Assembly: GCF_014697415.1 (NCBI RefSeq)
Contig: NZ_JACJRT010000014.1
Coordinates: forward strand, 203,075-267,074
Length of the DNA stretch: 64,000 nucleotides
Reading direction: 5' to 3'
DNA from: Cyanobium sp. FACHB-13342
GTDB taxonomy: Bacteria; Cyanobacteriota; Cyanobacteriia; PCC-6307; Cyanobiaceae
Both the position numbers and the translations under genes were made by a program. This document shows positions 1 through 8,917 of this stretch, piece after piece (position 1 is the first letter of the stretch; every line of letters begins with the position of its first letter). Under the pieces are notes generated by a model. It worked only from the letters and a program-made list of their open reading frames with translations. It ran no database searches and was not told where the DNA came from.

Positions 1-805
1 TGGCCTGGAGGGCATCGAAGGGCACGATCTTCATCACCGGCTCACTGCCCTGGGCCACAAAGCCGGGGCCGGTGGGCTTGAGATCAAACACCACCCCGTC
101 CACCGGGGAGCGCACATCCTGGTAGCGGATATTCACCCGCAGCTCGGTGAGCTTGCTGCCCAGATCGGCCAGCTCCCCCTTGAGCTGCTCCACCGCCTGC
201 TCGAGGATCGCGCTCTGGCGCAGCCGATCCACCTTGAGCTTGGCCAGCTCGCCCTCCACCTCGCGCACCTTGTTGCGCTGCTGGAGGTATTGCAGCTCGG
301 CGGAGGCGCCCACCGCCTTGAGGCCCGCCAGGCGATCGAGGATCTCCCGCTCGAGCACCAGGTTCTGGCGGGTCACCGTTTGCTCGGTGTCGTTGAGGTT
401 GAGGTAGCGGGCCAGCTCCACCTCCTTGAGCCGCAGCTGGGCCTGCTTGGCGGCGATGGTGGTGCCCAGGCTCTGCTGGCGGTCGAGGGTGGCCTCGTTG
501 TCGAGGCGCAGCAGCACCTGGCCTTTGGTCACCCGCTGGCCGTCTTTGACGAGCATGGTTTCGAGCACGCCACCCACCGGCATCTGGATGGTTTTGACAT
601 CGCCGATCGGCTGGAGCTTGCCGGGGGCCACCACCACCTCATCGGTTTTGGCGAAGGCCAGCCAGGCCAGGCCCACCGCCGTGGTGCCCAGCAGGGCCCA
701 GGTGATGGTGCGGGCCAGGAAGCGCGATTGCTGCAGCGCCATCTCCTCATGGCTGGTCTGCACCCGCCGCTCAATGGCGTTCTGGGCGCGGCGCACGATC
801 GACAT
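1..805 (-). CDS. HlyD-family membrane fusion protein of a type I secretion system (partial, C-terminus off the left edge)
   Basis: This is the periplasmic adaptor that would join the inner-membrane ABC exporter encoded just upstream to a TolC-like outer-membrane channel. Translating the minus strand from the ATG at 805 gives a short cytoplasmic N-terminus, one membrane segment at about residues 33-52, a first lipoyl half (PVGGVLETMLVKDG, about 76-89), a long coiled-coil region (about 105-220) and the start of the second lipoyl half (VRSPVDGVVFDL, about 232). The reading frame is still open at base 1, so the C-terminal beta-barrel is missing from the window. Its ATG overlaps the stop of the exporter gene as TGATG, which indicates translational coupling. 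The family assignment is secure; the substrate is inferred only from the neighbourhood. Confidence 0.88.
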   Translation of the reverse strand, partial: MSIVRRAQNAIERRVQTSHEEMALQQSRFLARTITWALLGTTAVGLAWLAFAKTDEVVVAPGKLQPIGDVKTIQMPVGGVLETMLVKDGQRVTKGQVLLRLDNEATLDRQQSLGTTIAAKQAQLRLKEVELARYLNLNDTEQTVTRQNLVLEREILDRLAGLKAVGASAELQYLQQRNKVREVEGELAKLKVDRLRQSAILEQAVEQLKGELADLGSKLTELRVNIRYQDVRSPVDGVVFDLKPTGPGFVAQGSEPVMKIVPFDALQA

Positions 806-3753
806 CAGCTGGCCTCCTGTTGGCGGTAAAGGGCGTAGTAACGGCCGCGGCGCTCCATCAACTCGTCGTGGGTGCCCGTTTCCACCACCGCTCCTTCGTG
901 CAGCATCACGATCAGATCGGCCCGGCGGATGGTGGAGAGCCGGTGGGTGATGAAGAAGACGGTGCAGTGCTGGAGGTTGTCGAGCAGGTTGTCGCAGACG
1001 CGGCGCTCGGTGTCGTAGTCGAGGGCGCTGGTGGCCTCATCGAGCACCAGCAGGCGGGGCTGGGAGAGCAGGGTGCGGGCCAGGGCCAGCCGCTGCCGCT
1101 GCCCCCCCGAGAGCCCGGCGCCACGCTCGCCCACGTTGCTGCTGTAGCCAGCCGGCAACTCCATGATGAAGTCGTGGGCGCAGGCCAACCGGGCCGCCTG
1201 CACGATGGCGTCGCTGCTGGCATCGGGATCGGTGAGGGCGATGTTTTCGGCCACGGTGCCGGTGAACAGCAGGGGCTCCTGGGGCACGATGCCGATCTGG
1301 CGGCGCAGGGAATAGAGCTCGACCTTGTCGATGTCGTAGTGGTCGATCAGGATCCGGCCGCTATCGGGGGAATAGAGGCGGGCGAGCATCTTGGTGAGGG
1401 TGCTCTTGCCGCTGCCGCTCTGGCCCACCACGCCCACGAAGGTGCCGGCGGGGATGGTGAGATCGATGTGGCGCAGCACCTGGGCGCCGCCGGGGGTGAA
1501 GGAGAAGCAGAGGTCGTCGAAGCAGACCTCCCCGGCGATGGGGGGCAGGGGGATCTTCTGCTTGTCGGCCTCGTCGGACTCCTCGGGGGTGTCCACCACA
1601 TCGGCCAGCCGCTCAAACGACACCTTGAGCTCCTGGATGCTCTGCCAGATCGAGGAGAGCCGCAGCAGGGGCTGGGTGACGTAGCCGGAGATGATCCGGA
1701 AGGCGATCAGCTGGCCCAGGGTCATGTCGCCGGAGAGCACCAGGGAGGCCCCCACCCAGAGCACCAGCAGCTGGGAGAGCTTCTGCAGCACCTGGGAGGT
1801 TTCCGACAGGGCCGTGCCCGTGATCGTTTTCTCGAAGCTGCGGGAGATGTATTTGCCGTAGAGGTCTTGCCATTTCCAGCGGCTGATCATCTCCACGTTC
1901 TGGGCCTTCACCGTTTGAATGCCGGTGAGCACCTCCACCAGGTGGCTCTGGGTGCGGGCGTTCTCCTGGGCCGCGTCGCGGTATTGGCGGCGGAACAGGG
2001 GAGCCCCGAGCACGGTGAGGCCGATCTGGATCGGCAGCACGCACAGGGCGATCAGGGTGAGCAGCCAGCTGTAGAGCAGCATCACGGCGATGTAGATCAC
2101 CGAGAAGGCCGTATCGAGCAGGGTGGTGAGCGCCTGGCCGGTGAGGAAGTTGCGGATCTTCTCCAGCTCGGCGATGCGGGTGCCGAGCTCGCCCACGGGG
2201 CGGCGATCGAAGTAGTTGAGCGGCAGCCGCAGCAGGTGGTCGATCACCTCGGCGCCGAGGCGCAGGTCGATGCGATTGGTGGTTTCGCTGAACAGGAAGG
2301 TGCGCAGGGCGCCGATCACCCCCTCCATCAGGGTCACCACCACCAGGGCAAAGCCGAGCACCTGGAGGGTGTCGAGGCTGCGCTGGTTGATCACCTTGTC
2401 GATGATCACCTGGATCAGCAGGGGGTTGGCCAGGCTGAACAGCTGCACCACAAAGGAGGCGATCAGCACCTGGGTGAGGATGCCGCGATAGCGCTGCAGG
2501 GCCGGCCAGAACCAGGCAAAGCCGAAGCGCTGCTCCGGGGTGGCGGAACTGCGCTCCAGCAGGAGCACATCGATGCCGTCGGGGAAGGCCTCCGGCAGCT
2601 GGTCGGGGAGGAGCTCCACCCAGCCGTCGCGCGGCGAGGCCAGCAGCAGGCCGCGGGCGTTGGCGCCCCGCACCACGGCAAAGCCGCCCTGCCAGGGGAT
2701 CAGGGCCGGCGTCTGCAGCCGGGTGCCCTGGGTGGCCGGCACCCGCACGCCGCTCACGTGGAGGCCCATCATCGCGGCGAGGTTGCCGCAGAGCTGGAGG
2801 TCCGGCGTCTGGCCGCGGCGCAACACATCGCGCAGGATCTTCTCGATCGCATCGCGGCGGAAGGGGAGCTTGAGCTCGGCCGCCAGCATCTGGAAACAGG
2901 CGAGGGTTTCCTCGAGGGGGCCGTTGCCGCGCAGCAGCTGCAGGGCCGTGCGATCCCGCTGGCCCAGATCCAGGGCCGACGCCAGCGGCGGGCCTGCGGC
3001 TCCAGCGGAGGTGCCCGCCGGGCTGCCATCGCCTTCGGGCATCAGCTCGGCCTCCAGCACCGGACCCACCGGCTCCAGTAGGCCCGCCGGCAGGGCGATC
3101 AGCCGCGGCGGCAGGGGCGGCGTGGCGGCGGGCACGCCCTGGCGGGGATTGAGCGCGGCACCGAGGGGGTGGTCCGGCAGGTTGTGGCTGGCGGCCAGCA
3201 GGCTGAGATCGGCGGAGAGGGCGGCGAGGGCCGCGGGTTCCGGCGCCACCAAGCGGGCCTGGGGCCGGGCCTGCTCCAGCAGCTCGAGCAGAGACGTGCG
3301 CGCCTGGGGATGCTGCTCCAGCTGCAGGGCGAGCAGGGCGGCCAGCTCGGCGGTGAACAGCTCGGCCGCGCACCAGGCAGCAAAGGAGGGCTCGGTGGCC
3401 AGCAGCTCCAGCACGAGGGCATCGGCGAGCACCCAGGCCTGCAGCTCGGTGCCGGCACTCACCTCTTCACAGGCTGCGGCGCGCAGCAGGGAGGCCAGCC
3501 CCACAAAGCTGCCGGGGCCGAGCTTCTCGGCGGTGCGCAGCCGGCCCTGATCCCGCACCAGCAGCCGGGCGCTGCCGGCTTCGATCAGCAGGATCTCCGC
3601 GGCAATCACGCCGGCCTGGGAGAGGGGATCGCCGACGGCAAACACCCGGCGGCTGAGCTGCTGCTCCACCCGGCTGCGGCCGGCGGGTGACAACCCGGCG
3701 AAGGCGGGATGGGCCGGCAGTGACAGTGGGGCGGTGACGTCCATGGCGCTCAT
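805..3753 (-). CDS. Type I secretion ABC exporter with N-terminal cNMP-binding-like domain and degenerate C39-like domain
   Basis: The 982-residue protein is an ATP-driven exporter of unfolded proteins. In order it shows a cyclic-nucleotide-binding-like domain (about residues 15-140), a linker rich in Ala/Pro, a C39-peptidase-like domain (about 270-410), a six-helix exporter membrane domain (about 425-700) and a nucleotide-binding domain with Walker A GQSGSGKST (about 777), signature LSGGQ (about 881) and Walker B LLVLDEATSALD (about 903). The C39-like part has GGFAVV where active peptidases have a His (HFVV-like), so it probably tethers substrate and does not cut it, as in HlyB. The gene overlaps ppiC upstream (ATGA) and hlyD downstream (TGATG), so the three form one operon. 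The large secreted protein at 5301-8414 is the obvious candidate substrate. Confidence 0.9.
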   Translation of the reverse strand: MSAMDVTAPLSLPAHPAFAGLSPAGRSRVEQQLSRRVFAVGDPLSQAGVIAAEILLIEAGSARLLVRDQGRLRTAEKLGPGSFVGLASLLRAAACEEVSAGTELQAWVLADALVLELLATEPSFAAWCAAELFTAELAALLALQLEQHPQARTSLLELLEQARPQARLVAPEPAALAALSADLSLLAASHNLPDHPLGAALNPRQGVPAATPPLPPRLIALPAGLLEPVGPVLEAELMPEGDGSPAGTSAGAAGPPLASALDLGQRDRTALQLLRGNGPLEETLACFQMLAAELKLPFRRDAIEKILRDVLRRGQTPDLQLCGNLAAMMGLHVSGVRVPATQGTRLQTPALIPWQGGFAVVRGANARGLLLASPRDGWVELLPDQLPEAFPDGIDVLLLERSSATPEQRFGFAWFWPALQRYRGILTQVLIASFVVQLFSLANPLLIQVIIDKVINQRSLDTLQVLGFALVVVTLMEGVIGALRTFLFSETTNRIDLRLGAEVIDHLLRLPLNYFDRRPVGELGTRIAELEKIRNFLTGQALTTLLDTAFSVIYIAVMLLYSWLLTLIALCVLPIQIGLTVLGAPLFRRQYRDAAQENARTQSHLVEVLTGIQTVKAQNVEMISRWKWQDLYGKYISRSFEKTITGTALSETSQVLQKLSQLLVLWVGASLVLSGDMTLGQLIAFRIISGYVTQPLLRLSSIWQSIQELKVSFERLADVVDTPEESDEADKQKIPLPPIAGEVCFDDLCFSFTPGGAQVLRHIDLTIPAGTFVGVVGQSGSGKSTLTKMLARLYSPDSGRILIDHYDIDKVELYSLRRQIGIVPQEPLLFTGTVAENIALTDPDASSDAIVQAARLACAHDFIMELPAGYSSNVGERGAGLSGGQRQRLALARTLLSQPRLLVLDEATSALDYDTERRVCDNLLDNLQHCTVFFITHRLSTIRRADLIVMLHEGAVVETGTHDELMERRGRYYALYRQQEAS

Positions 3754-4529
3754 GATGGGCCGGAGCTGGGCTGCTGGCCCGCATCGGGCGACACGCCGAT
3801 CTGCAGCAGGGGCCGCAGCTCAGAGAGGCGACGCTCCACCTCGTCGCCGATCCACTGCTCAAAGAGTTCCTGGGCCATGCGGGCGGCGGTGGCCGCATCA
3901 AAGGTGGCGGGGGTGAGGCTCTCGAGGCGCACCACCAGCCACCAGGATTCGATCCGGAAGGGCTCGAGCACCACCCCCGGGGGCGCGGTGCGCAGGCGCT
4001 CAGCCAGTACGGGATGGGCCTGGGTGAGGGGCACGGGGCCGACGATGCCGCGGGTGGCCTTCTCCGGACCTTCGGCATAGGTGGCGGCGAGATCGGCGAA
4101 ATTGGCCTCGCCGTCGTCGATGCGGAGGTAGAGCTCCCGCGCCAGGCCGGGATCCTGCAGCCGCAGCAGGCTGTACACGACGCGATCGAGCTGGCTCTTG
4201 CGCTGCAGGAAGCGGGCTTCCGCCTTGGGGGCGAACTGGCGCTGACTGAATTTGAATTGGCGGGCCGGGCGCAGGGCCTGGGCCGCCAAGGCAGCCGGAC
4301 TGAGTAGTTGGGCCTGGGCGTAACGCTCCACAGCGGCCTGATCGGTGAGCTGCAGCTCCCGGGCGAACAGGGCCTTGGCCTGTTGCACCTCCTCGTCGGT
4401 AAGGGGTTCCTGATCGACGACGGCTTCGAGGCAGTCGGCACGAATGAAGGCCCGCAACAAGCCCCGATGGGCCAATTGGCGGAGCACATCAAGCGGCAGG
4501 TCTACCCATTCGGGCGAAGTGCTAATCAT
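3750..4529 (-). CDS. PpiC/parvulin-type peptidylprolyl isomerase of the type I secretion operon
   Basis: The 259-residue protein has a SurA-like N-terminal helical part (about 1-125) and a parvulin-type rotamase domain (about 125-225), with FADLAATYAEGPE, a GIVGPVPL segment and EPFRIESWWLVVRLE as the family hallmarks. No signal peptide is visible, so it probably works in the cytoplasm or is carried out by another route. It is the first gene of the operon with the cNMP-domain exporter and HlyD; its TGA overlaps the exporter ATG as ATGA. In cyanobacteria such isomerases commonly accompany this exporter type, and an assisting role in substrate handling is inferred. The ATG at 4529 is the only good start. 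Confidence 0.82.
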   Translation of the reverse strand: MISTSPEWVDLPLDVLRQLAHRGLLRAFIRADCLEAVVDQEPLTDEEVQQAKALFARELQLTDQAAVERYAQAQLLSPAALAAQALRPARQFKFSQRQFAPKAEARFLQRKSQLDRVVYSLLRLQDPGLARELYLRIDDGEANFADLAATYAEGPEKATRGIVGPVPLTQAHPVLAERLRTAPPGVVLEPFRIESWWLVVRLESLTPATFDAATAARMAQELFEQWIGDEVERRLSELRPLLQIGVSPDAGQQPSSGPS

Positions 4530-4801
4530 TGGATGCCGTAGGAAGTAGAGCCTTCGGAAGCCAAGTGCTGCGGGAAGATCTCCTGAGCCAAGAGGTGGAA
4601 AAGAACCTAAAGGATGGACCGGAATGGAACAATCAGACAGGGGCGAAACATTGCGGCCATGCCCCCATTGATGCCATTAAAGTCTACTACTGGGGACGAA
4701 AAGGGAAGGTGTTGGCCGTGCGATTGACACCATTCGGCAAAACTACGTGCCCCTGTTGTTGGCCCTGCCCGAGGATGGAGCCCATGGCCGAGGTCAACCT
4801 G
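4530..4801. other. Intergenic stretch upstream of the queE remnant
   Basis: No convincing gene was found between the ppiC start and the queE remnant. One plus-strand frame (about 4715-4801) looks protein-like (NYVPLLLALPEDGAHG) and runs directly into the queE remnant, so it may be the last piece of a gene that once preceded queE. I could not identify it. The promoter of the secretion operon must lie here, but no clear -35/-10 pair was recognised. Confidence 0.3.
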
Positions 4802-5286
4802 TGATGTCCACACCCGGGAAGGACCTGAACCTCCCGGGAGTAGAAACCTTCCACTGCTTCCAGGGTGAAAGCCTTCACGCCGGCCGCAGCGCTTTCTTCA
4901 TCCGGCGGGGGGGGGGCATCGTGGTGAACCCGGCCAAGAACCGCCGCACCACGATCTTGGGCCCCTTTGCCACACCCTGGACGCTGCGAAAGTGCCACTG
5001 CACCTGTTTCGCGCTCTAGCCCAAAGCACATCGGCCACCACCTCCTGAGCTGATGGCGGGGTGCGATGAGCTGAAGGTGCTAGTGCATAGGCCGGAGAAT
5101 CTGGCGTTCGCCGAAGAAATGGCCGGGCAGGGGCTGGGCGGCCAAAGGAAAGCCGGGAGCCCAATCCTGCACCTACAAACCGGATTGATCACCGTGGATG
5201 GCCAAAGCCTGACCATCCACTATTTGCGCCGGCACCTGCAGTGGCAACTCAGATTGCAAAGCAATAAGTTGCAGGGGGTGCGGTGA
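4802..5286 (+). pseudogene. queE: Decayed second copy of queE (7-carboxy-7-deazaguanine synthase)
   Basis: Three blocks match the intact queE at 8918-9559 in the same order. Block 1 (about 4837-4905) reads VETFHCFQGESLHAGRSAFFIR. Block 2 (about 4946-4975) keeps the DNA for HHDLGPLC (caccacgatctTgggccc). Block 3 (about 5053-5286) runs from the ACHELKVVVH equivalent (GCDELKVLVH) to the shared C-terminus QSNKLQGVR. Between blocks 1 and 2 about 130-150 bases are gone, including the whole CxxxCxxC iron-sulfur motif, and an in-frame TAG lies near 5017. A run of ten G marks the deletion point. The product cannot be a working radical SAM enzyme. It ends 14 bases from the convergent secreted-protein gene. 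Confidence 0.85.
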
Positions 5287-5300
5287 ATGGGGCTGAATAT

Positions 5301-8300
5301 TTAGACCAAGTCAGATCCAATCAGTTGGGTGACCATCTTCACCTTCCCACCCCAATCGAACTGCTGCTCGGTGAAATCAACTAGGCCGTCTTTGTCCGAA
5401 TCCAGAGTGCTAAGGCGATGGTCTGCCAAGAAGGTTTGATAGCTGGAACCAAGAGCCTTGGTGAAGCTATCCACCGTGACACCAGTGGTGTAGGTAGCCG
5501 TTGAACCCGAATGGGCGTAACTTGACATGAAATAGAGATCGCTGTCGACGCCCACCGAATCCTGCATTCCCGTGACTTTAGTATCGAGATCAATAACAGT
5601 CTTTGAGGTAACAGCTTCTGAACCCTTCCGCAGACCAGCTTTAAGTAGAGCAGCATTCCCACCGTAGCCACCAATCAACTTGTCAAACCCATCTTTATCG
5701 AGGATTCCATTAAAAGCGCGAGCATTCTTAAACTCGTTGTCGCCATAGGCAGTGGACCCTCCAATTATATCATCCGTCAAAACATCATTATCATCAATGT
5801 AGCTGACCTCAAAGGACAGAGCCTCAAGGTCGTCGACAATCTTCACTGTCCCGAGCATGGCATCGAGCCCTCCCGAGCCATCGGGTGCAGCAGAGACGCC
5901 GCTATAATACAGCGGATTTAAATCAAATTCAAGCTTGAAGACAAAATAGATTAGAGAATCCGGATCCTGATTAAAGCCAGCCCAAGATTCGCTCTGAATG
6001 GTGATTTTCCCCGTGGCAGAGTCATACGAGAAATCCCCCGCACCCAATACAAGGGGGTCGCCCTCATAAACCAATCCACCAAAGGCGTCATAGCTAACGG
6101 ACTGATACACAGAAATGGAAGAACCATCACGCAGCTGGAAGCCTCCGAGCTTGGATGCCAATTCCGGGAGATCTACAATAAAATCGCGATCGATCGCACT
6201 GTCGACAGCAACACCCAAAGCGAAGTTACCGCTATTGGTGGCAGACAGCTTGTACTTCATCGTACCGTCAGCGGCCAAGAACGGCGTCCACACCAGGCGG
6301 AACTGCTGGCCAGGATCCGCACTAGAGAAGTCGATCTGATCAAGATCACCATTGCCGAAGCGAACGGGGTCCATGACGCTGAACTCATAGGCGTCGTAGG
6401 TGACGAAAGCGCCTTCGCTATCGGTAGCGGTTACAGCAACACGATAGAAGCCAGATTCCTTGAATGAAATAACACCATTAATAATCTGATATTGAGCAGA
6501 AGAAACGGCTGATCCACTAAAGTTAGTGACGGAGTACGTATAAACAAGAGGCTCGCTACCCTGGTCGACATCATCAAATGCCAAATCTCCAAAGAGGTTA
6601 AAAGAAACATTCTTGAGGAGGGCGATAGTTGAATCAAGGGGCTCGACATCAACTACTGGGCCATCGTTGGTGCCGAGGATCGAGACCGTGATGACTTTGC
6701 TGGTGCCGTCTGCGGTGGCGACGGTGATGGAGTCGGTGTAGGTCGTGCCGTCAACGAATTCGTTGTGGGCGGAGTCGGCGGTGTAGGTCCAAGCGCCAGC
6801 GGTGGTGATGGAGAACTTGCCGAAGCCGTTGCTGCCGGCGACGTCGGTCTGGGCGACGAAGGCAGCGGAACTGTCGACGTCGGTGGCCGACAGGCTGCCG
6901 CTGGTGCTGATGGCGGCGGCGGTGTCACCTTCTGTCAGCGAAGCGGTGCTGGTGCCGGTGATGACGGCGGCATCGTTGGTGCCGAGGATCGTGATCTCAA
7001 TTTGGATCGGAGACTGACCCCCATTCCGCACACTAAACGAGTCCTTTCTCGTGGCACCAGCAGCTAACGATTGAACCGTAGAATTGTCGTTGTCTAGCGT
7101 ATAAGTCCAACCTCCATCTGTCGCAACAACTGCAGTACCGAGAGTCGCGCCCGAGCCTGACACCAAGGCCCAATTACCACCAGACGTCGTTCCATTGGCA
7201 TCTCCAGAGGCAACTCCGAATGTATCCGTTGGCTGGAGAGAATTATTATCCCCCCCTAGCTCTGTGACATTACCAGAGGTATCTCCAGAAATGGCCCCGA
7301 AGCTGTATGTGTAGTTGAATGTAGGATCGCCAGTTAAGCCAGTTCCCGCCGTATCGAATTTGAACGCGGTTGCTCCAATGGTTGAATCACTGGCATTGTT
7401 AAAAGCAGCCAGGTCGGTCGCCAAAAGAGTGGCCGCGAAAGCCCGTGTTCCCACGCCGCCGCTTCCGGAGTCAGTGACGACCGCAGTCACCGTCTTCGCC
7501 TGCCCCGTCCCCCAGGATATGGAGAGCGTGATTTCATATTTATTTGTTACTGGTCCTGATCCGGTTGATGTTAATGTGACATTGACAAGTCCTTCTACTA
7601 ATAAATTTCCATTCGCTTGTATGGTAAAAGTGGGCGTCCCATTTATGCCATTGGATTTATAAGTATTGGTGGTTGCCGCGGCCGCCTCCACCCCAACCTC
7701 CACCCCATCAATCGTCAGGGTGGTGCTGTCGACATCCGCCTGAATCGCGGCCAGCTGCTCGGTGGTGAGATCGTTGCCCAGCACCAACTGAGCAAACAGC
7801 TCGCCTTCGTCGCCGAGGGTGTCGGTGCTGCCGTTGAGGCGCGTGTCGAGGGCGTGGCCGATCTCCTCGAGCAGCACCGCCAGGATCGCGGCGTTGTCGC
7901 CGCTGCTGAGCAGCATCTCGCTCAGATAGGTCGTTTCCGTGCCGTCGGCACCCACCACCGCATAGGCACCCAGGGCACCGTTCATCTCCGTGGCGCTGGC
8001 CACGGCGAAATTCAGGCCCACAAGGCCCGTGCCGGACGCCAGCAGCTCGATCAGCGCGGGATCACTGCTGCCGAATACCTGTTGCAGCAGGGCTTCGAAG
8101 CCGGTCGGATCGGAGCTGGCGGAGGTGGCGAGATAGGCCCAGGCTTTCTGGAGCGACGCCTGCAGCTGCTCCTCGGGGGTGAAGGCGGTGTAGTCGCCAT
8201 CGGCGTCCCACCAGCCGTTGTCCCCAAGCGTGATCGGGCCATCTGAAGGCGTATCCGTGCTCACCGGCTCGCTGGACGCGACCTCCACGGTCACGGTCGC

Positions 8301-8414
8301 CGTCGTGCCCTCAGCGTCCGTAAGCACGACCGCATCGCTCTCAAGGCTGGCATCCAGCAGAACGGGCTCGGGAGCGAGCCCGGTGATCGGATCCAAAGCG
8401 AGGAGGTCGGCCAT
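5301..8414 (-). CDS. Large secreted repeat protein: zincin-like N-terminus, VCBS modules, C-terminal EF-hand loop (probable type I secretion substrate)
   Basis: The 1037-residue protein is acidic, rich in Gly, Thr, Asp and Ser, nearly free of Cys and has no Sec signal peptide, as expected for type I secretion. Residues about 80-240 contain LLEEIGHALD (181-190) followed by GDEGELFAQL (201-210), which resembles a zincin metalloprotease helix whose first His is replaced by Glu. VCBS-type modules occupy about 380-590, each ending with an ILGTNDGP or ILGTNDAA junction. A less defined beta-rich region follows, and residues 1005-1016 (DSDKDGLVDFTE) form a canonical calcium-binding EF-hand loop near the C-terminus. 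It is transcribed toward the queE remnant and lies beside the type I secretion operon. A cell-surface or adhesive role is inferred from the domains; no enzyme activity is claimed. Confidence 0.78.
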   Translation of the reverse strand: MADLLALDPITGLAPEPVLLDASLESDAVVLTDAEGTTATVTVEVASSEPVSTDTPSDGPITLGDNGWWDADGDYTAFTPEEQLQASLQKAWAYLATSASSDPTGFEALLQQVFGSSDPALIELLASGTGLVGLNFAVASATEMNGALGAYAVVGADGTETTYLSEMLLSSGDNAAILAVLLEEIGHALDTRLNGSTDTLGDEGELFAQLVLGNDLTTEQLAAIQADVDSTTLTIDGVEVGVEAAAATTNTYKSNGINGTPTFTIQANGNLLVEGLVNVTLTSTGSGPVTNKYEITLSISWGTGQAKTVTAVVTDSGSGGVGTRAFAATLLATDLAAFNNASDSTIGATAFKFDTAGTGLTGDPTFNYTYSFGAISGDTSGNVTELGGDNNSLQPTDTFGVASGDANGTTSGGNWALVSGSGATLGTAVVATDGGWTYTLDNDNSTVQSLAAGATRKDSFSVRNGGQSPIQIEITILGTNDAAVITGTSTASLTEGDTAAAISTSGSLSATDVDSSAAFVAQTDVAGSNGFGKFSITTAGAWTYTADSAHNEFVDGTTYTDSITVATADGTSKVITVSILGTNDGPVVDVEPLDSTIALLKNVSFNLFGDLAFDDVDQGSEPLVYTYSVTNFSGSAVSSAQYQIINGVISFKESGFYRVAVTATDSEGAFVTYDAYEFSVMDPVRFGNGDLDQIDFSSADPGQQFRLVWTPFLAADGTMKYKLSATNSGNFALGVAVDSAIDRDFIVDLPELASKLGGFQLRDGSSISVYQSVSYDAFGGLVYEGDPLVLGAGDFSYDSATGKITIQSESWAGFNQDPDSLIYFVFKLEFDLNPLYYSGVSAAPDGSGGLDAMLGTVKIVDDLEALSFEVSYIDDNDVLTDDIIGGSTAYGDNEFKNARAFNGILDKDGFDKLIGGYGGNAALLKAGLRKGSEAVTSKTVIDLDTKVTGMQDSVGVDSDLYFMSSYAHSGSTATYTTGVTVDSFTKALGSSYQTFLADHRLSTLDSDKDGLVDFTEQQFDWGGKVKMVTQLIGSDLV
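6662..6682 (+). repeat. 21-bp direct repeat, copy 1 (VCBS module boundary)
   Basis: The 21 bases from 6662 are identical to those from 6971. They lie 309 bases (103 codons) apart and encode the ILGTND junction that ends each VCBS module, so the repeat marks an exact in-frame module length. Confidence 0.85.
6971..6991 (+). repeat. 21-bp direct repeat, copy 2 (VCBS module boundary)
   Basis: This is the second copy of the 21-base identity described at 6662. Recombination between the copies would remove or add exactly one 103-residue VCBS module without changing the frame. Confidence 0.85.
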
Positions 8415-8917
8415 AGGAGTGGGTTATGTAAACGATGCGCAACCTTGACAAAAGTTCCTGGGCATGAAGGAACCTTATTTGGCTCAAGCGCCAACTAAAT
8501 TAACCCCGAAACGCTAGCACCAAGCTCCGGCCGGCCTGCAGGACAGGGCTACGCGCGGCCCACAGCGAAGGTAGCGATCAGCTCTAAAAACCATTGCGGT
8601 GCAAGGGCTTTGACGAATCTGAGAGATCGCTGAGAAGTCTTTTTGGTGCCTGCACAACCAAGAATCCGGGCTAATCCGCAGGAAGAGAAGCCCAGCGCTA
8701 TGCAGTTCCTGCATAAAATTGCGAAATGTATCGGGCCACACTGTTCCGCCCAGGAATGCATGCTCGAAGCGCGGCCCGTGCCTTCACATCTCCTCCGTGT
8801 GCTATCCGCAGCCAGCAAAACTGAAGGGCCGTCGACCAAGAGATGAAAATTTCCTGAAGACGCCTCTGCCGCCGGGGCTTAGACCAGAGCCAGGTCAATC
8901 CCCAGGCGTGCTCCCCC
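8415..8917. other. Divergent non-coding stretch between the secreted-protein gene and queE
   Basis: About 500 bases separate the secreted-protein start from queE. No frame in it shows recognisable domains or host-like codon use, no tRNA or clear terminator is visible, and no confident promoter could be assigned. It must hold the promoters of both flanking genes. On the minus strand a TTGTCA lies about 35-40 bases before the ATG at 8414, with a CATAAC 17 bases after it, which is at best a weak promoter candidate. Confidence 0.4.

Noticed and set aside
820..3081. Very long open frame (753 codons) antisense to the ABC exporter
   Set aside because: High GC makes stop codons rare on the opposite strand. 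The minus-strand frame carries all exporter motifs, while the plus-strand product is a His/Gly/Gln-rich sequence without domains.
4907..4916. Run of ten G as a possible phase-variation switch
   Set aside because: It lies inside the queE remnant, whose frame is already broken by a large deletion, so slippage could not restore a working product.
8643..8846. Short open frame in the non-coding stretch before queE
   Set aside because: No recognisable domain, no ribosome-binding site and atypical composition; several such frames overlap here on both strands.
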